Origin: Chloroflexota bacterium
GTDB lineage: Bacteria > Chloroflexota > UBA5177 > JANWHV01
Reading direction: 5' to 3'
DNA length: 23,471 bases
NCBI GenBank assembly: GCA_025450255.1
Contig: JANWHV010000193.1
Span: 1-23,471, forward strand
Below, piece after piece: positions 16,102-23,253 of the stretch (the stretch's first letter is position 1; every line of letters starts with the position of its first letter). The position numbers and the translations under genes were made by a program. The notes under the pieces were generated by a model, which saw only the letters and a program-made list of their open reading frames with translations, searched no databases and was not told where the DNA came from.

Positions 16102-17334
16102 CTAGAATACGGTGATACCCCACGGGGGCGGGTCGCCGGCAAACATGGCGTCGGCCCGCCGCAGGGACTCGGCCGATTCCTCGATAACGCGTCCGGCTCG
16201 GGCAAGAGAGCTGAACCGCGTGCCGCCCAGGTACGCGGCGCTCAAATCCTCCACTTGCAGGACAATGTCTGGTCGTGAGCCGGTGCGCGAACAGATCGCG
16301 CCCTCCGGCGATCCTTCAAGCTGGAAGCGACCGGCGGTCTCTGGCCTGAACCGATCGTGGACTTCAAACGTCACGCGTCCTTCCATCGCGTAGCGCCGCG
16401 CGTTCAAGGCCGCGGGCACGTCCAGAATGCGCGCCCACATACCATCATTACGATACCGCACCTGAAGAAACCTGGGGTCCGCGAGTCGCCAGCGTAACGG
16501 CTCATCCGGGGGGCTGTTATGAGTTACCACGTTTCTGATGACGTCAAGGTTGAGCAACATACGCCACAGGGCAAGATAGGCGGTGGCATCCTCGGCTATC
16601 AGTTCGTCGAGCTTCATGGTATGATTGCGCATTCCATCGGCCCAGGCGCGTTCAACCCGATAGTCGGCATAGCCTTGCGGCTCGCCGGCAGGCGATCGCG
16701 CCAGGAGAAAGAAGCGAGTTTGATTTCCCTCGTCGTGCTTGAGCTGTGATTGCCACCAATACTCTGGCCGGTCGATGGCGCCCGGCTGCAACCGGCGTAC
16801 GCGGTCATGAAGGTCGGGAAACAGAGTGCGCGCGTCATCGATGCCAATAAAGTCGACCGTTCCCGCATAATCCAGGGGGACGGCAAAGGCGCCATGCAAC
16901 GGATCGATGCTGTAGCCAACGCGGTCGGTCGCGATGCCGAAGCCATACCGCTGATAGATAATGCTCTCCGACGAGTAGAGCAGCGCCACCGGGTCGCCGA
17001 GATCGTGAAGGTCCGCCAGTTGGCGCTCCATCATGGCGCGGAGCAGGCCCTGGCGCCGGCGGGTCGGGTACACCGAGACCCAACCGATGGCGGCGGCGGC
17101 CACGCGCGTGTTACCTGGGACGGTAAGCTCATGCCGTAGGGAGCCGGCCGTGCCGACGATCTCGTCCTTGTCGAACACGGCAAGAGTGCGTGGCAAATCG
17201 AGCGCGGCAGCTTCGAGCTCCAGTTCTTGGGCGTCGATGCTCGACGAAAATGCCACGCTCTGTCGGCGAAAGAACGAGTCCACTTCGTCCGACGTGATGG
17301 GGCGGAGCGAGAGAGAAGAAGCCATACTAGCCAT
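16102..17334 (-). CDS. Eis-like GNAT N-acetyltransferase
   Basis: 410 residues, the length and three-part layout of the Eis family: an N-terminal GNAT domain, a second GNAT-like domain, and a C-terminal sterol-carrier-like domain. The acetyl-CoA site is VSVYPTRRRQG at 86-96. Y127 in SIIYQRYGFG matches the Tyr that acts as general acid in mycobacterial Eis. The protein ends in Phe (ITVF), as in Eis, where the C-terminal carboxylate is the base. The family acetylates amines, including aminoglycosides in M. tuberculosis Eis, but many members have other substrates. ATG 17334 is used here; ATG 17325 is nearly as good. The methyltransferase gene follows after 29 bases. Confidence 0.88.
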   Translation of the reverse strand: MASMASSLSLRPITSDEVDSFFRRQSVAFSSSIDAQELELEAAALDLPRTLAVFDKDEIVGTAGSLRHELTVPGNTRVAAAAIGWVSVYPTRRRQGLLRAMMERQLADLHDLGDPVALLYSSESIIYQRYGFGIATDRVGYSIDPLHGAFAVPLDYAGTVDFIGIDDARTLFPDLHDRVRRLQPGAIDRPEYWWQSQLKHDEGNQTRFFLLARSPAGEPQGYADYRVERAWADGMRNHTMKLDELIAEDATAYLALWRMLLNLDVIRNVVTHNSPPDEPLRWRLADPRFLQVRYRNDGMWARILDVPAALNARRYAMEGRVTFEVHDRFRPETAGRFQLEGSPEGAICSRTGSRPDIVLQVEDLSAAYLGGTRFSSLARAGRVIEESAESLRRADAMFAGDPPPWGITVF

Positions 17335-17392
17335 TCTACTAGCGTCCTGGATTCACGATCGGCGCGCCCAGCCGGCGCCCGCATGAACGATT

Positions 17393-17421
17393 CTTATAAA
17401 AAATGAACGTGTGCCGGGTAA
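17393..17421 (-). promoter_or_regulatory. Promoter candidate of the acetyltransferase-methyltransferase pair
   Basis: On the minus strand TTACCC (17421-17416), a 17-base spacer and TATAAG (17398-17393) give a reasonable -10 with a weak -35. The start would be near 17386, about 50 bases before the ATG. Its -35 is only four bases from the -35 of the clpS promoter. Confidence 0.45.
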
Positions 17422-17425
17422 TGCC

Positions 17426-17454
17426 TCGACAGCGTGCGGAGATGCCCCTACACT
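17426..17454 (+). promoter_or_regulatory. clpS promoter that would give a leaderless transcript
   Basis: TCGACA (17426-17431, five of six consensus bases), a 17-base spacer and TACACT (17449-17454). The expected start is near 17461, and the clpS ATG is at 17462. No ribosome site precedes the ATG. Confidence 0.6.
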
Positions 17455-17461
17455 TGATCGT

Positions 17462-17746
17462 ATGTCCACCGAAACTACCACCCGACGGGATCAAAAGACC
17501 GTACGGCAGATTCTCCCGCCCTGGCGGGTCATGCTTCACAACGACGACGTGAATGACATGGTCCACGTGATCCGCGCGCTGCTGGGGAGCGTGCCGTCGC
17601 TGTCGTTCGAGCGCGCCAAGGAGGTGATGCTGGAGGCGCACCTGCATGGCGTCGCCCAGGTCGTGGTGTGCCCAAAGGAACACGCCGAGATGTACAGGGA
17701 GCGTCTCGAGCAACATGGCCTGACGAGCACCATCGAGGCCATGTGA
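17462..17746 (+). CDS. clpS: ATP-dependent Clp protease adaptor protein
   Basis: ClpS delivers proteins with bulky N-terminal residues to the Clp unfoldase (N-end rule). The 94-residue protein has the core WRVMLHNDDVNDM at 21-33 with the N-degron-binding N27 and D28, M33, and H60 in the second helix (MLEAHLHG). The frame is open upstream to a GTG at 17411, but the family begins at about ATG 17462, which has no ribosome site and lies about one base after the predicted transcript start. The last codons overlap the next gene as ATGTGA, with the GTG of the oxidoreductase gene inside it. The stand-alone Clp-N protein at the left edge is another part of the same machinery. Confidence 0.93.
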   Translation: MSTETTTRRDQKTVRQILPPWRVMLHNDDVNDMVHVIRALLGSVPSLSFERAKEVMLEAHLHGVAQVVVCPKEHAEMYRERLEQHGLTSTIEAM

Positions 17747-18852
17747 GCGAATCACGGCTGGGGATGATCGGCTGCGGCCAGATCTCGGAACGCTACTTTG
17801 AGTGGGCGCGGATGCTGGGCGGCGGGCGATTCGTGGCCACCTGCGCTGAACACATGGCGAGCGCGGAATACGCGGCCCGAAAATACGACTGCCCCCGCTT
17901 CTACGATGACCACTGCGCGCTGCTGGACGATCCCGATGTGGACGCGGTAGTCATTACCACGCCGCACGCGCTGCACGCCCCCCAGGCCCTGGACGCCGTG
18001 CGCGCCGGAAAGCACGTGCTGATCGAGAAGCCGATGGCTACAAGCTGGGACGACGCGATCGAGTTGGCGCGCGCGGCGGCGAACAGCGACGTTACGGTGT
18101 TCGCGTTGCCGTTCCTGGCCTACGCGGAGCAGCTTCTGGCGCAACGCTACATGCGCGAGGAGGTAATCGGCAAAGTCGTTGGCGCTGAAGCCTATTTCAC
18201 GTTGCCTGGCCCACGGCGCGCGAACTGGTACTACGGCAAGCAAGCCGGCGGCGGCGCCATGCTCGACACCATGGTGTATTCCTTAAGCGATCTTGCCTGC
18301 CTGCTCGGCCCAGCGCGTCGCGTCACGGGCATGGCGAATACACTCATATCACATCGAAAGACGGGAGACGGTGGTCGCGTGCGTACGGAGGTAGACGACA
18401 ACGTCAGCCTGTTGTTGGAGTACGATGGCGCCCAGCACGCGCTGGCACGCTCGTGCTGGGCGCCCGCCTATTTCCGCAACGCGACGATCGTTCAAGGGCG
18501 GCGCGGTACGATCTTTCTGCGCGAAGCCGGGAAACGCGTGGTCATTCAGAGTCTGGAAGGCCCGGTCGCCGGCGCGCACCTTATCGAATTTATGGGCCTT
18601 CCCCATTGCTATGAGATCATCCCGCGTCCGCTTGAGGCCGAGGAAGACATCCTTGGCCAATTTTTGGCGGCGATTCGAGGTGGCGCGGCGGGTGCGGCCT
18701 ATTTTCCGCGCGCCCTGCACGTAATCGAGCAGATGATGAAAGGCTACGAATCGGCCAGGCTCGGGCAATGCCTCGATCTTGAAACCACGTTCGCGCCAGG
18801 GTGGGACCGTCAGCCGGCAATCATGGACCTGTCAGGCCCCACGTATCTCTAA
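17743..18852 (+). CDS. Gfo/Idh/MocA family oxidoreductase
   Basis: 369 residues from a GTG that overlaps the clpS stop by four bases (GTGA), with GAGG just upstream; the frame extends back to 17668 only as overlap with clpS. The NAD(P) loop is GMIGCGQIS at the N-terminus, followed by TTPHALHAPQALDA and the family motif EKP near residue 95. In the C-terminal domain GGGAMLDTMVYSL matches the active-site helix, but has Tyr where many members have His. Members oxidise or reduce sugars, inositols or similar compounds; the substrate is unknown. No obvious functional link to clpS exists, so the pairing may only be transcriptional. Confidence 0.85.
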   Translation: MSESRLGMIGCGQISERYFEWARMLGGGRFVATCAEHMASAEYAARKYDCPRFYDDHCALLDDPDVDAVVITTPHALHAPQALDAVRAGKHVLIEKPMATSWDDAIELARAAANSDVTVFALPFLAYAEQLLAQRYMREEVIGKVVGAEAYFTLPGPRRANWYYGKQAGGGAMLDTMVYSLSDLACLLGPARRVTGMANTLISHRKTGDGGRVRTEVDDNVSLLLEYDGAQHALARSCWAPAYFRNATIVQGRRGTIFLREAGKRVVIQSLEGPVAGAHLIEFMGLPHCYEIIPRPLEAEEDILGQFLAAIRGGAAGAAYFPRALHVIEQMMKGYESARLGQCLDLETTFAPGWDRQPAIMDLSGPTYL

Positions 18853-18877
18853 CGCCCACGGCGAAACTCGCGTGGCG
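18853..18877. terminator. Hairpin between the convergent oxidoreductase and purA genes
   Basis: CGCC-ACG (one bulged C at 18857) pairs with CGT-GGCG at 18871-18877 around a ten-base loop, directly after the oxidoreductase stop. Some T residues follow at 18880-18894 but no true run. The position suits a terminator in the 48-base gap. Confidence 0.35.
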
Positions 18878-18900
18878 CGTTGGGGCGGGTTGTTGGGCGC

Positions 18901-20172
18901 TCAGGCGCGAACGATGAGCGCATCGCGGTGCTGGCCAACGCCAACGTAACGGACAGGTACGCCGACCAGTTCCTCCAGACGCAAGATGTAGCGCCGCGCG
19001 GCCGGCGGCAAGTCGGCAAAGGCGCGGGCGCCGGTTGTGGGTGTCTCCCAACCGGGCAGGGTTTCGTACACTGGCCGCACGCGCGCGAGCGCCCGCGTGG
19101 ACGGCATCTCCTGGCACAGCTCGCCGTCCAACATGTAGCTCGTACAAATGCGCAGCGAAGGGAATCCATCCAACGGGTCGAGCTTGGGGATCGCGAGCGA
19201 CGTGCAGCCATTCAGTTGCGCGCCAAAGCGCGCGGCGACCGCGTCGAACCAGCCGCAGCGTCGCGGCCGGCCGGTCGACGCGCCGAACTCATGGCCGATC
19301 TCGCGCAGCTTGTCCCCAACCTCATCGTGGAGCTCGGTGGGAAACGGGCCTTCGCCCACGGACGTGGTATACGCCTTGAGCACGCCGACCACCTCGGTAA
19401 TCGCGCCGGGCGGGATACCGGCGCCGGATGAGGCGCCGCCGGAGATGGCCGACGACGACGTAACGTAGGGATAGATACCCCAGTCAAGGTCACGCAGGGC
19501 GCCAAGCTGGCCTTCGAGAATCACGGCATCGCCGGCCGCGACTGCCGCGCGCACCAGGGGAAAGGTATCCACGATTTGCTGTCTGAGCGCCTTGCCCCAC
19601 GCATAACACATTTCCTGGAGCGCGTCGAGGGCCAACGGCTCACGATCGTAGAGCCTCGTCAACAAACGATTCTTCTGCTCCAGTACGAAAGGCAATTCGT
19701 CGCGCAAGAACGCGTCGTCCAGAAGGTCGCCCATGCGCACGCCGATACGCGCCACTTTGTCCGTATAGCACGGGCCGATGCCGCGCCTGGTGGTGCCCTG
19801 CACGCGATCGCCGCGGGCATTTTCCTCTAACCCGTCGAGCAATTGGTGGTAGGGCATGACCACGTGCGCCCGATCCGAGATTCGCAGCCGCGCCGTATCG
19901 ATGCCGCGGCCCTGCAGGTCCGCGATCTCGCCGAGCAAGGCGCCGGGATCGATGGCGGTGCCGGGGCCAAGAATACAGCTTGCGCGCGGATAGAAGATGC
20001 CGGACGGGACGAGATGAAGGGCGAAACCGCCAAATTCGTTGTGGATGCTATGGCCGGCATTGGCGCCACCGTTGTAGCGAATGACCATATCGGCGCGGGC
20101 AGCCAGATAGTCTATGATCTTGCCCTTGCCTTCGTCGCCCCAATGACATCCAACCACGGCGGTTACGCTCAG
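18901..20172 (-). CDS. purA: Adenylosuccinate synthetase, probable CTG start
   Basis: PurA converts IMP and aspartate to adenylosuccinate with GTP, the first committed step to AMP. Motifs: WGDEGKGK with the catalytic Asp at 13 and GHSIHN with the catalytic His, then GTTRRGIGPCYTDK, GRPRRCGWFDAVAARFG and the C-terminal region that binds GTP and Asp. The open frame runs back to 20322 but that part is not family-like. The protein should begin (M)SVTAVVGCHWGDEGKGK. The codon at that place is CTG (20172), with AGGGAG seven bases upstream. The only close standard start, GTG 20157, would remove the first beta strand and is badly spaced. From CTG the length is 423 residues, normal for the family. Confidence 0.94.
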   Translation of the reverse strand: MSVTAVVGCHWGDEGKGKIIDYLAARADMVIRYNGGANAGHSIHNEFGGFALHLVPSGIFYPRASCILGPGTAIDPGALLGEIADLQGRGIDTARLRISDRAHVVMPYHQLLDGLEENARGDRVQGTTRRGIGPCYTDKVARIGVRMGDLLDDAFLRDELPFVLEQKNRLLTRLYDREPLALDALQEMCYAWGKALRQQIVDTFPLVRAAVAAGDAVILEGQLGALRDLDWGIYPYVTSSSAISGGASSGAGIPPGAITEVVGVLKAYTTSVGEGPFPTELHDEVGDKLREIGHEFGASTGRPRRCGWFDAVAARFGAQLNGCTSLAIPKLDPLDGFPSLRICTSYMLDGELCQEMPSTRALARVRPVYETLPGWETPTTGARAFADLPPAARRYILRLEELVGVPVRYVGVGQHRDALIVRA

Positions 20173-20201
20173 CGTCCTTCTCCCTTCGACACGCGGCGGA
20201 T

Positions 20202-20219
20202 GGTCGCATAATGGCGACC
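20202..20219 (-). promoter_or_regulatory. Hairpin in the purA leader
   Basis: GGTCGC-CATTAT-GCGACC on the minus strand is a perfect six-base-pair hairpin between the predicted purA transcript start (about 20225) and the ribosome site (20185-20180). It could be an operator, a stability element or chance. Confidence 0.4.
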
Positions 20220-20231
20220 GTGGCCATGCAT

Positions 20232-20261
20232 ACTGTACCGGCTTTCGGCGCCGTGCCTCAA
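20232..20261 (-). promoter_or_regulatory. purA promoter candidate
   Basis: TTGAGG (20261-20256), an 18-base spacer and TACAGT (20237-20232) on the minus strand. It lies about 60 bases before the CTG start and after the hairpin that ends the collagen-like gene, so purA probably has its own promoter. Confidence 0.45.
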
Positions 20262-20290
20262 GTCCGGAGCGCGCTCCCGCATACGCGGAC

Positions 20291-20320
20291 GAATGCCCCA
20301 CCGTCGCCGGCGGGGCATTC
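20291..20320 (-). terminator. Stem-loop after the collagen-like gene
   Basis: GAATGCCCC (20291-20299) and GGGGCATTC (20312-20320) are perfect reverse complements. Inside, after one mismatch, CCG and CGG pair, leaving a four-base loop. It lies 30 bases after the collagen-like gene's stop on the minus strand. The stem is strong but no T-run follows, so it may end transcription poorly or protect the message. Confidence 0.5.
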
Positions 20321-20349
20321 ACCGAAGCGATAAGCAGATTCAGTATCGG

Positions 20350-21069
20350 TCAGGGCGCCTTGTAGACGTAGCTGCCGATCCAATTGGTATACCCGGCGGC
20401 CACGGAGTATACCGTAAACTTGAATCCGTCAGTATCCGTGGCATTGCCGAGGCCCGCGGAGATTGCCGACGCGCTAGGAAATGCGGCATTGTACATACTC
20501 TTGTTGTAGAGGCACAGGATGCCGGGAGTGGCCAGGCCCACGCCTGGGCAGTCGGCAGTCGGTCCAACCTGATACGAGGAAGCGGCAGTCGCCAACGGGA
20601 TGCGGAAGGAAACGCCATATCCCTGAATATTGGAGGCTGCGGCGGCGGTAAACGTCACGGCAATATCGCCAATCTCCGTTTGGCCAGAGGCCAGGGCCGT
20701 CGGCGCCGCGGCGCCCGCGGGCCCGGCAGGACCAACAGGACCCGCGGGGCCAGTGGCGCCAGTCAGACCAGTGGCGCCAGGAATGCCCGTCGGGCCTTGG
20801 AGACCTGCCGGACCGGTGAGCCCGATCGGGCCCTGAAGACCTTGCGATCCTGCCGGCCCCTGATGGCCCATCGGCCCTTTGGGGCCTTGAATGACCTTGA
20901 TATGGTTCAGGCTGGATTCGAGCTTGGCGATCCTGGCGCTCAGGGCCGCTACTTGCGAGGCGAGCGACGAATGCGGCGCGGCAGCCTGACTATAGCCCAC
21001 CGTACCGGCGACGAGGGAGACCGAAACCACACTAGCGACAACCGTGCGTGAGAGGAACGAGCTTGCCAT
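20350..21069 (-). CDS. Secreted collagen-like protein
   Basis: 239 residues from ATG 21069 (AAAGGA nine bases upstream); the longer frame to 21105 lacks a ribosome site. Layout: a signal peptide (hydrophobic core about 9-24, likely cut in SQA-AAP near 29), a heptad-rich coiled coil at about 35-59, twenty perfect Gly-X-Y triplets at 62-121, then a globular C-terminal domain of about 115 residues with two Cys (C174, C186) that could form a disulfide. Bacterial collagens fold as trimers with help from coiled coils, which fits. I see no LPxTG or membrane anchor at the C-terminus, so it is secreted or held by other means. The function is unknown; surface or matrix roles are known for other bacterial collagen-like proteins. 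It stands alone, divergent from xylB. Confidence 0.88.
   Translation of the reverse strand: MASSFLSRTVVASVVSVSLVAGTVGYSQAAAPHSSLASQVAALSARIAKLESSLNHIKVIQGPKGPMGHQGPAGSQGLQGPIGLTGPAGLQGPTGIPGATGLTGATGPAGPVGPAGPAGAAAPTALASGQTEIGDIAVTFTAAAASNIQGYGVSFRIPLATAASSYQVGPTADCPGVGLATPGILCLYNKSMYNAAFPSASAISAGLGNATDTDGFKFTVYSVAAGYTNWIGSYVYKAP
20707..20886 (-). repeat. Twenty Gly-X-Y triplets (collagen repeat)
   Basis: The coding strand repeats G-x-y twenty times without a break, rich in GPA, GLT and GAT triplets. At DNA level there are imperfect 9- and 18-base repeats, for example two close copies of CCAGTGGCGCCAG on the plus strand (20751-20781). Length change by slippage is likely. Confidence 0.85.
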
Positions 21070-21089
21070 GAAACCGTTTCCTTTCCATC

Positions 21090-21103
21090 GGCCCTTCCGG
21101 GCC
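21090..21103 (-). promoter_or_regulatory. Hairpin in the collagen-like gene leader
   Basis: GGCCC-GGAA-GGGCC on the minus strand is a five-base-pair stem closed by a GNRA-type tetraloop. It ends a few bases before the ribosome site of the collagen-like gene and could affect translation or message life. Confidence 0.4.
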
Positions 21104-21215
21104 ATGCTTTTCGCGGCTCAAACCGAGCCGTTCGATTGTCGAACCGTCGTCCTCAGCGGCCGTTCGGCTTCGATGACACAAACATAGTCGGCATCGATGC
21201 GCGGCGCCGCGTGGT

Positions 21216-21238
21216 AGATCACGGCGAGATTGTGATCT
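21216..21238. promoter_or_regulatory. Operator-like inverted repeat between the collagen-like gene and xylB
   Basis: AGATCAC (21216-21222) and GTGATCT (21232-21238) are perfect reverse complements spaced by nine bases, in the 315-base gap between two divergent genes. The size and symmetry fit a dimeric helix-turn-helix regulator. I cannot name the regulator, and no regulator gene lies next to it. No clear promoter of the collagen-like gene was found in this gap. Confidence 0.4.
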
Positions 21239-21294
21239 TGCGCACAGTATTTACGCCGGTGTCGGGGGCTGGAAGGCCAGGCTGGCCCGCTACT

Positions 21295-21324
21295 TTGCAA
21301 CGCGGCGGATCGCGTGGTATTTAT
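21295..21324 (+). promoter_or_regulatory. Weak xylB promoter candidate
   Basis: TTGCAA (21295-21300), an 18-base spacer and TATTTA (21319-21324), about 60 bases before the xylB ATG. The -10 matches only in part. Confidence 0.3.
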
Positions 21325-21384
21325 TGTGCCGAACGGCTGTATCGCCCCGCGCGGGCCGACATTGAACGAATTCGGAGGACCATA

Positions 21385-22911
21385 ATGGCCTATCTCGGCC
21401 TGGACCTTGGCACGACCGGTGTTCGCGCCCTGCTCATCGACCGAATGGGCGCCGTGCTCGGCTCCGCAACCGCGGAACACCCGCTCTATAGCCCAGCGCC
21501 TGGCTGGATGGAACAAAATCCCGAGGATTGGTGGTCATCGACGTGCCAGGCCGTGCGGGCGGCGCTGCGACAAACCGGCATCGACGCGGCCGACATCCAG
21601 GCCATCGCGGTCTCCGGACAGATGCATGGAGCTACGCTGGTCGATGCGGACGGCACGGTCGTGCGGCCATGCATCCTGTGGAACGACCAGCGAAGCGTTT
21701 CGCAGTGCGCCGAGATTACCGCGTTGGTCGGCACGCAACGGCTGCTGGAGCTAACGGGGAACGTGCCCCTGGCCGGCTTCACGGCGCCGAAGCTGCTGTG
21801 GGTGCGGGAGAATGAGCCGGAACGATGGTCGCGCGTGGCGCGCGTTCTCCTGCCGCGCGATTACCTGAACTATCGCTTGACCGGGACGATGGCCGGCGAG
21901 CCATCGGACGCCGCCGGAACGTTGCTGTTTGACGTACACGCGCGCTCCTGGTCCGCTGAAGTGCTCGCGGCGCTCCAGCTCGACCCAGGGTTATTGCCTC
22001 CAGTCGTGCCATCGGCGGGGATCATGGGACATATTGATGCCAGGGCCGCCCGCGAAACCGGCCTGCGCGCAGGCACGCCGGTGATGGGCGGCGGCGCCGA
22101 TAATGCCTGCGCGGCGGCCGGATCGGGCGTGCTTGAGCCCGGCCAGGTGCTGTGCAGCGTAGGCACCTCCGGCACGGTCGTGGCGCCGGTCGGACTTGCC
22201 GTCGGCAATCCGGGGCACAACGTCCACTTGTTTTCGCACGTGTCGCCGAGCACAAACTATTTGATGGGCGTTGTGCTGTCGGCGGGCGGCGCGCTCCGCT
22301 GGTTCAAGGACACCTGCTGCCCTGATCTGGTGAAGGCCGACCAGGCAGGCGGGGCGAATGCTTACGCGCGGATCACGGCGGAGGCCGAGGCGACGCCGGT
22401 GGGCGCCGAAGGCTTGTTGTTTCTGCCATACCTCACGGGCGAGCGCACGCCGCATGGCACCGCCGCGGCGCGCGGCGTATTCTTTGGTCTGAGCCCGCGC
22501 CACACGAGGGGACACATGGCGCGCGCCGTGATCGAGGGCGTCAGTTACGCGCTCGGTCAGTCGCTGGACCTGCTGCGTCAAGCCGGCGTCGCGGGCGATG
22601 TCGTTCGTGTCACCGGCGGCGGCGCGCGAAGCCCATTCTGGCGCCAGATTCTGGCGGATACGTTCGCGTGCCCGCTCGACGTGCAGACGACCGACGAAGG
22701 CCCCGCGTACGGGGCTGCGCTGCTCGCCGCCGTGGGACACGGCGCGTTTCAGACGATTGAAGAAACAGCGGCGCTGATACAACCAAGCGGGCGCGTGGAA
22801 CCTCGCCCGGAAGCTGCCAGGCTGTACAAGCGGGGAGCACGGCTGTTTGCGGATCTGTACACGGCACTGGAACCCATGTATATGGCACGTCTAGATCTTG
22901 ACGTTTCGTGA
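21385..22911 (+). CDS. xylB: Xylulokinase
   Basis: It phosphorylates D-xylulose with ATP for entry to the pentose phosphate pathway. 508 residues of the FGGY kinase family from ATG 21385, which has GGAGG six to seven bases upstream; the frame is open to 21136 without family features. Specific marks are LDLGTTGVRALL at the start, GWMEQNPEDWW at 40-50, the sugar-binding M80-H81 in SGQMHGATL, the catalytic base D239 in GGGADNA, YLTGERTPH, and VTGGGARSPFWRQILADTF. These agree closely in place with E. coli XylB. No xylose isomerase or transporter gene lies in the window, so the pathway partners are elsewhere. Confidence 0.94.
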   Translation: MAYLGLDLGTTGVRALLIDRMGAVLGSATAEHPLYSPAPGWMEQNPEDWWSSTCQAVRAALRQTGIDAADIQAIAVSGQMHGATLVDADGTVVRPCILWNDQRSVSQCAEITALVGTQRLLELTGNVPLAGFTAPKLLWVRENEPERWSRVARVLLPRDYLNYRLTGTMAGEPSDAAGTLLFDVHARSWSAEVLAALQLDPGLLPPVVPSAGIMGHIDARAARETGLRAGTPVMGGGADNACAAAGSGVLEPGQVLCSVGTSGTVVAPVGLAVGNPGHNVHLFSHVSPSTNYLMGVVLSAGGALRWFKDTCCPDLVKADQAGGANAYARITAEAEATPVGAEGLLFLPYLTGERTPHGTAAARGVFFGLSPRHTRGHMARAVIEGVSYALGQSLDLLRQAGVAGDVVRVTGGGARSPFWRQILADTFACPLDVQTTDEGPAYGAALLAAVGHGAFQTIEETAALIQPSGRVEPRPEAARLYKRGARLFADLYTALEPMYMARLDLDVS

Positions 22912-23048
22912 TCGGCGCACACGGGCATTTGCCGCTAAAAAGCGCCCACGGCTCTACCACAAAACTGGCCTTCGACGGCTCTTTTGGCCCCATGGCGGCT
23001 CAAATGGTCTGCTAGAGCGGATGGCAAAAACAAAATTATCTTCCACTA

Positions 23049-23077
23049 TTGCGAATTGCCGACGAATAAGGTATACT
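23049..23077 (+). promoter_or_regulatory. Strong promoter of the zinc-ribbon protein gene
   Basis: TTGCGA (23049-23054), a 17-base spacer and TATACT (23072-23077) in a locally AT-rich stretch. It is the best sigma-70-type match in the window. Upstream, 22912-23048 holds only the end of the xylB message, with a weak GGCGC/GCGCC pairing. Confidence 0.65.
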
Positions 23078-23083
23078 ACGGCG

Positions 23084-23253
23084 CGGTTAAGGGCCGCATC
23101 CCAGTGATGCAAACCGGTACCCTTTTTCGGTTCCGTCGAGACACTCGCACCTCGATGAATCCCGCATCAAGCGGTTAAGGGCTCACCGGGCAGCTTGCTC
23201 GACGTGCATCCTTGCCAGTGGTTTCTCAAAGTTCAAGGGATTCAGAGGCCTTC
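23084..23253 (+). promoter_or_regulatory. Long leader of the zinc-ribbon protein gene
   Basis: About 170 untranslated bases separate the predicted transcript start from the ATG at 23254. Possible stems are GCATC/GATGC (23096-23110) and AACCG/CGGTT (23112-23132), and several CTCG/CGAG pairs follow. AGAGG at 23244-23248 is the ribosome site. It may be a regulatory RNA element. I do not recognise a known riboswitch, and the stems are short. Confidence 0.35.

Noticed and set aside
20173..20322. N-terminal extension of purA to ATG 20322
   Set aside because: The 50 added residues are not family-like and run through a hairpin and the likely promoter; PurA length and motif positions fit a start at 20172.
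20707..20886. Short tandem repeats as a possible CRISPR array
   Set aside because: The repeats are 9-18 bases, imperfect and in frame with Gly-X-Y codons; there are no unique spacers of even size and no cas genes.
20293..21051. A 252-codon plus-strand open frame opposite the collagen-like gene
   Set aside because: Its Gly/Arg-rich translation mirrors the GXY repeats on the other strand; the minus-strand frame has a signal peptide, a ribosome site and perfect triplets.
21136..21384. Longer xylB frame from 21136
   Set aside because: The 83 extra residues have no similarity to the family and cross the divergent regulatory region; ATG 21385 has GGAGG and begins at the FGGY fold.
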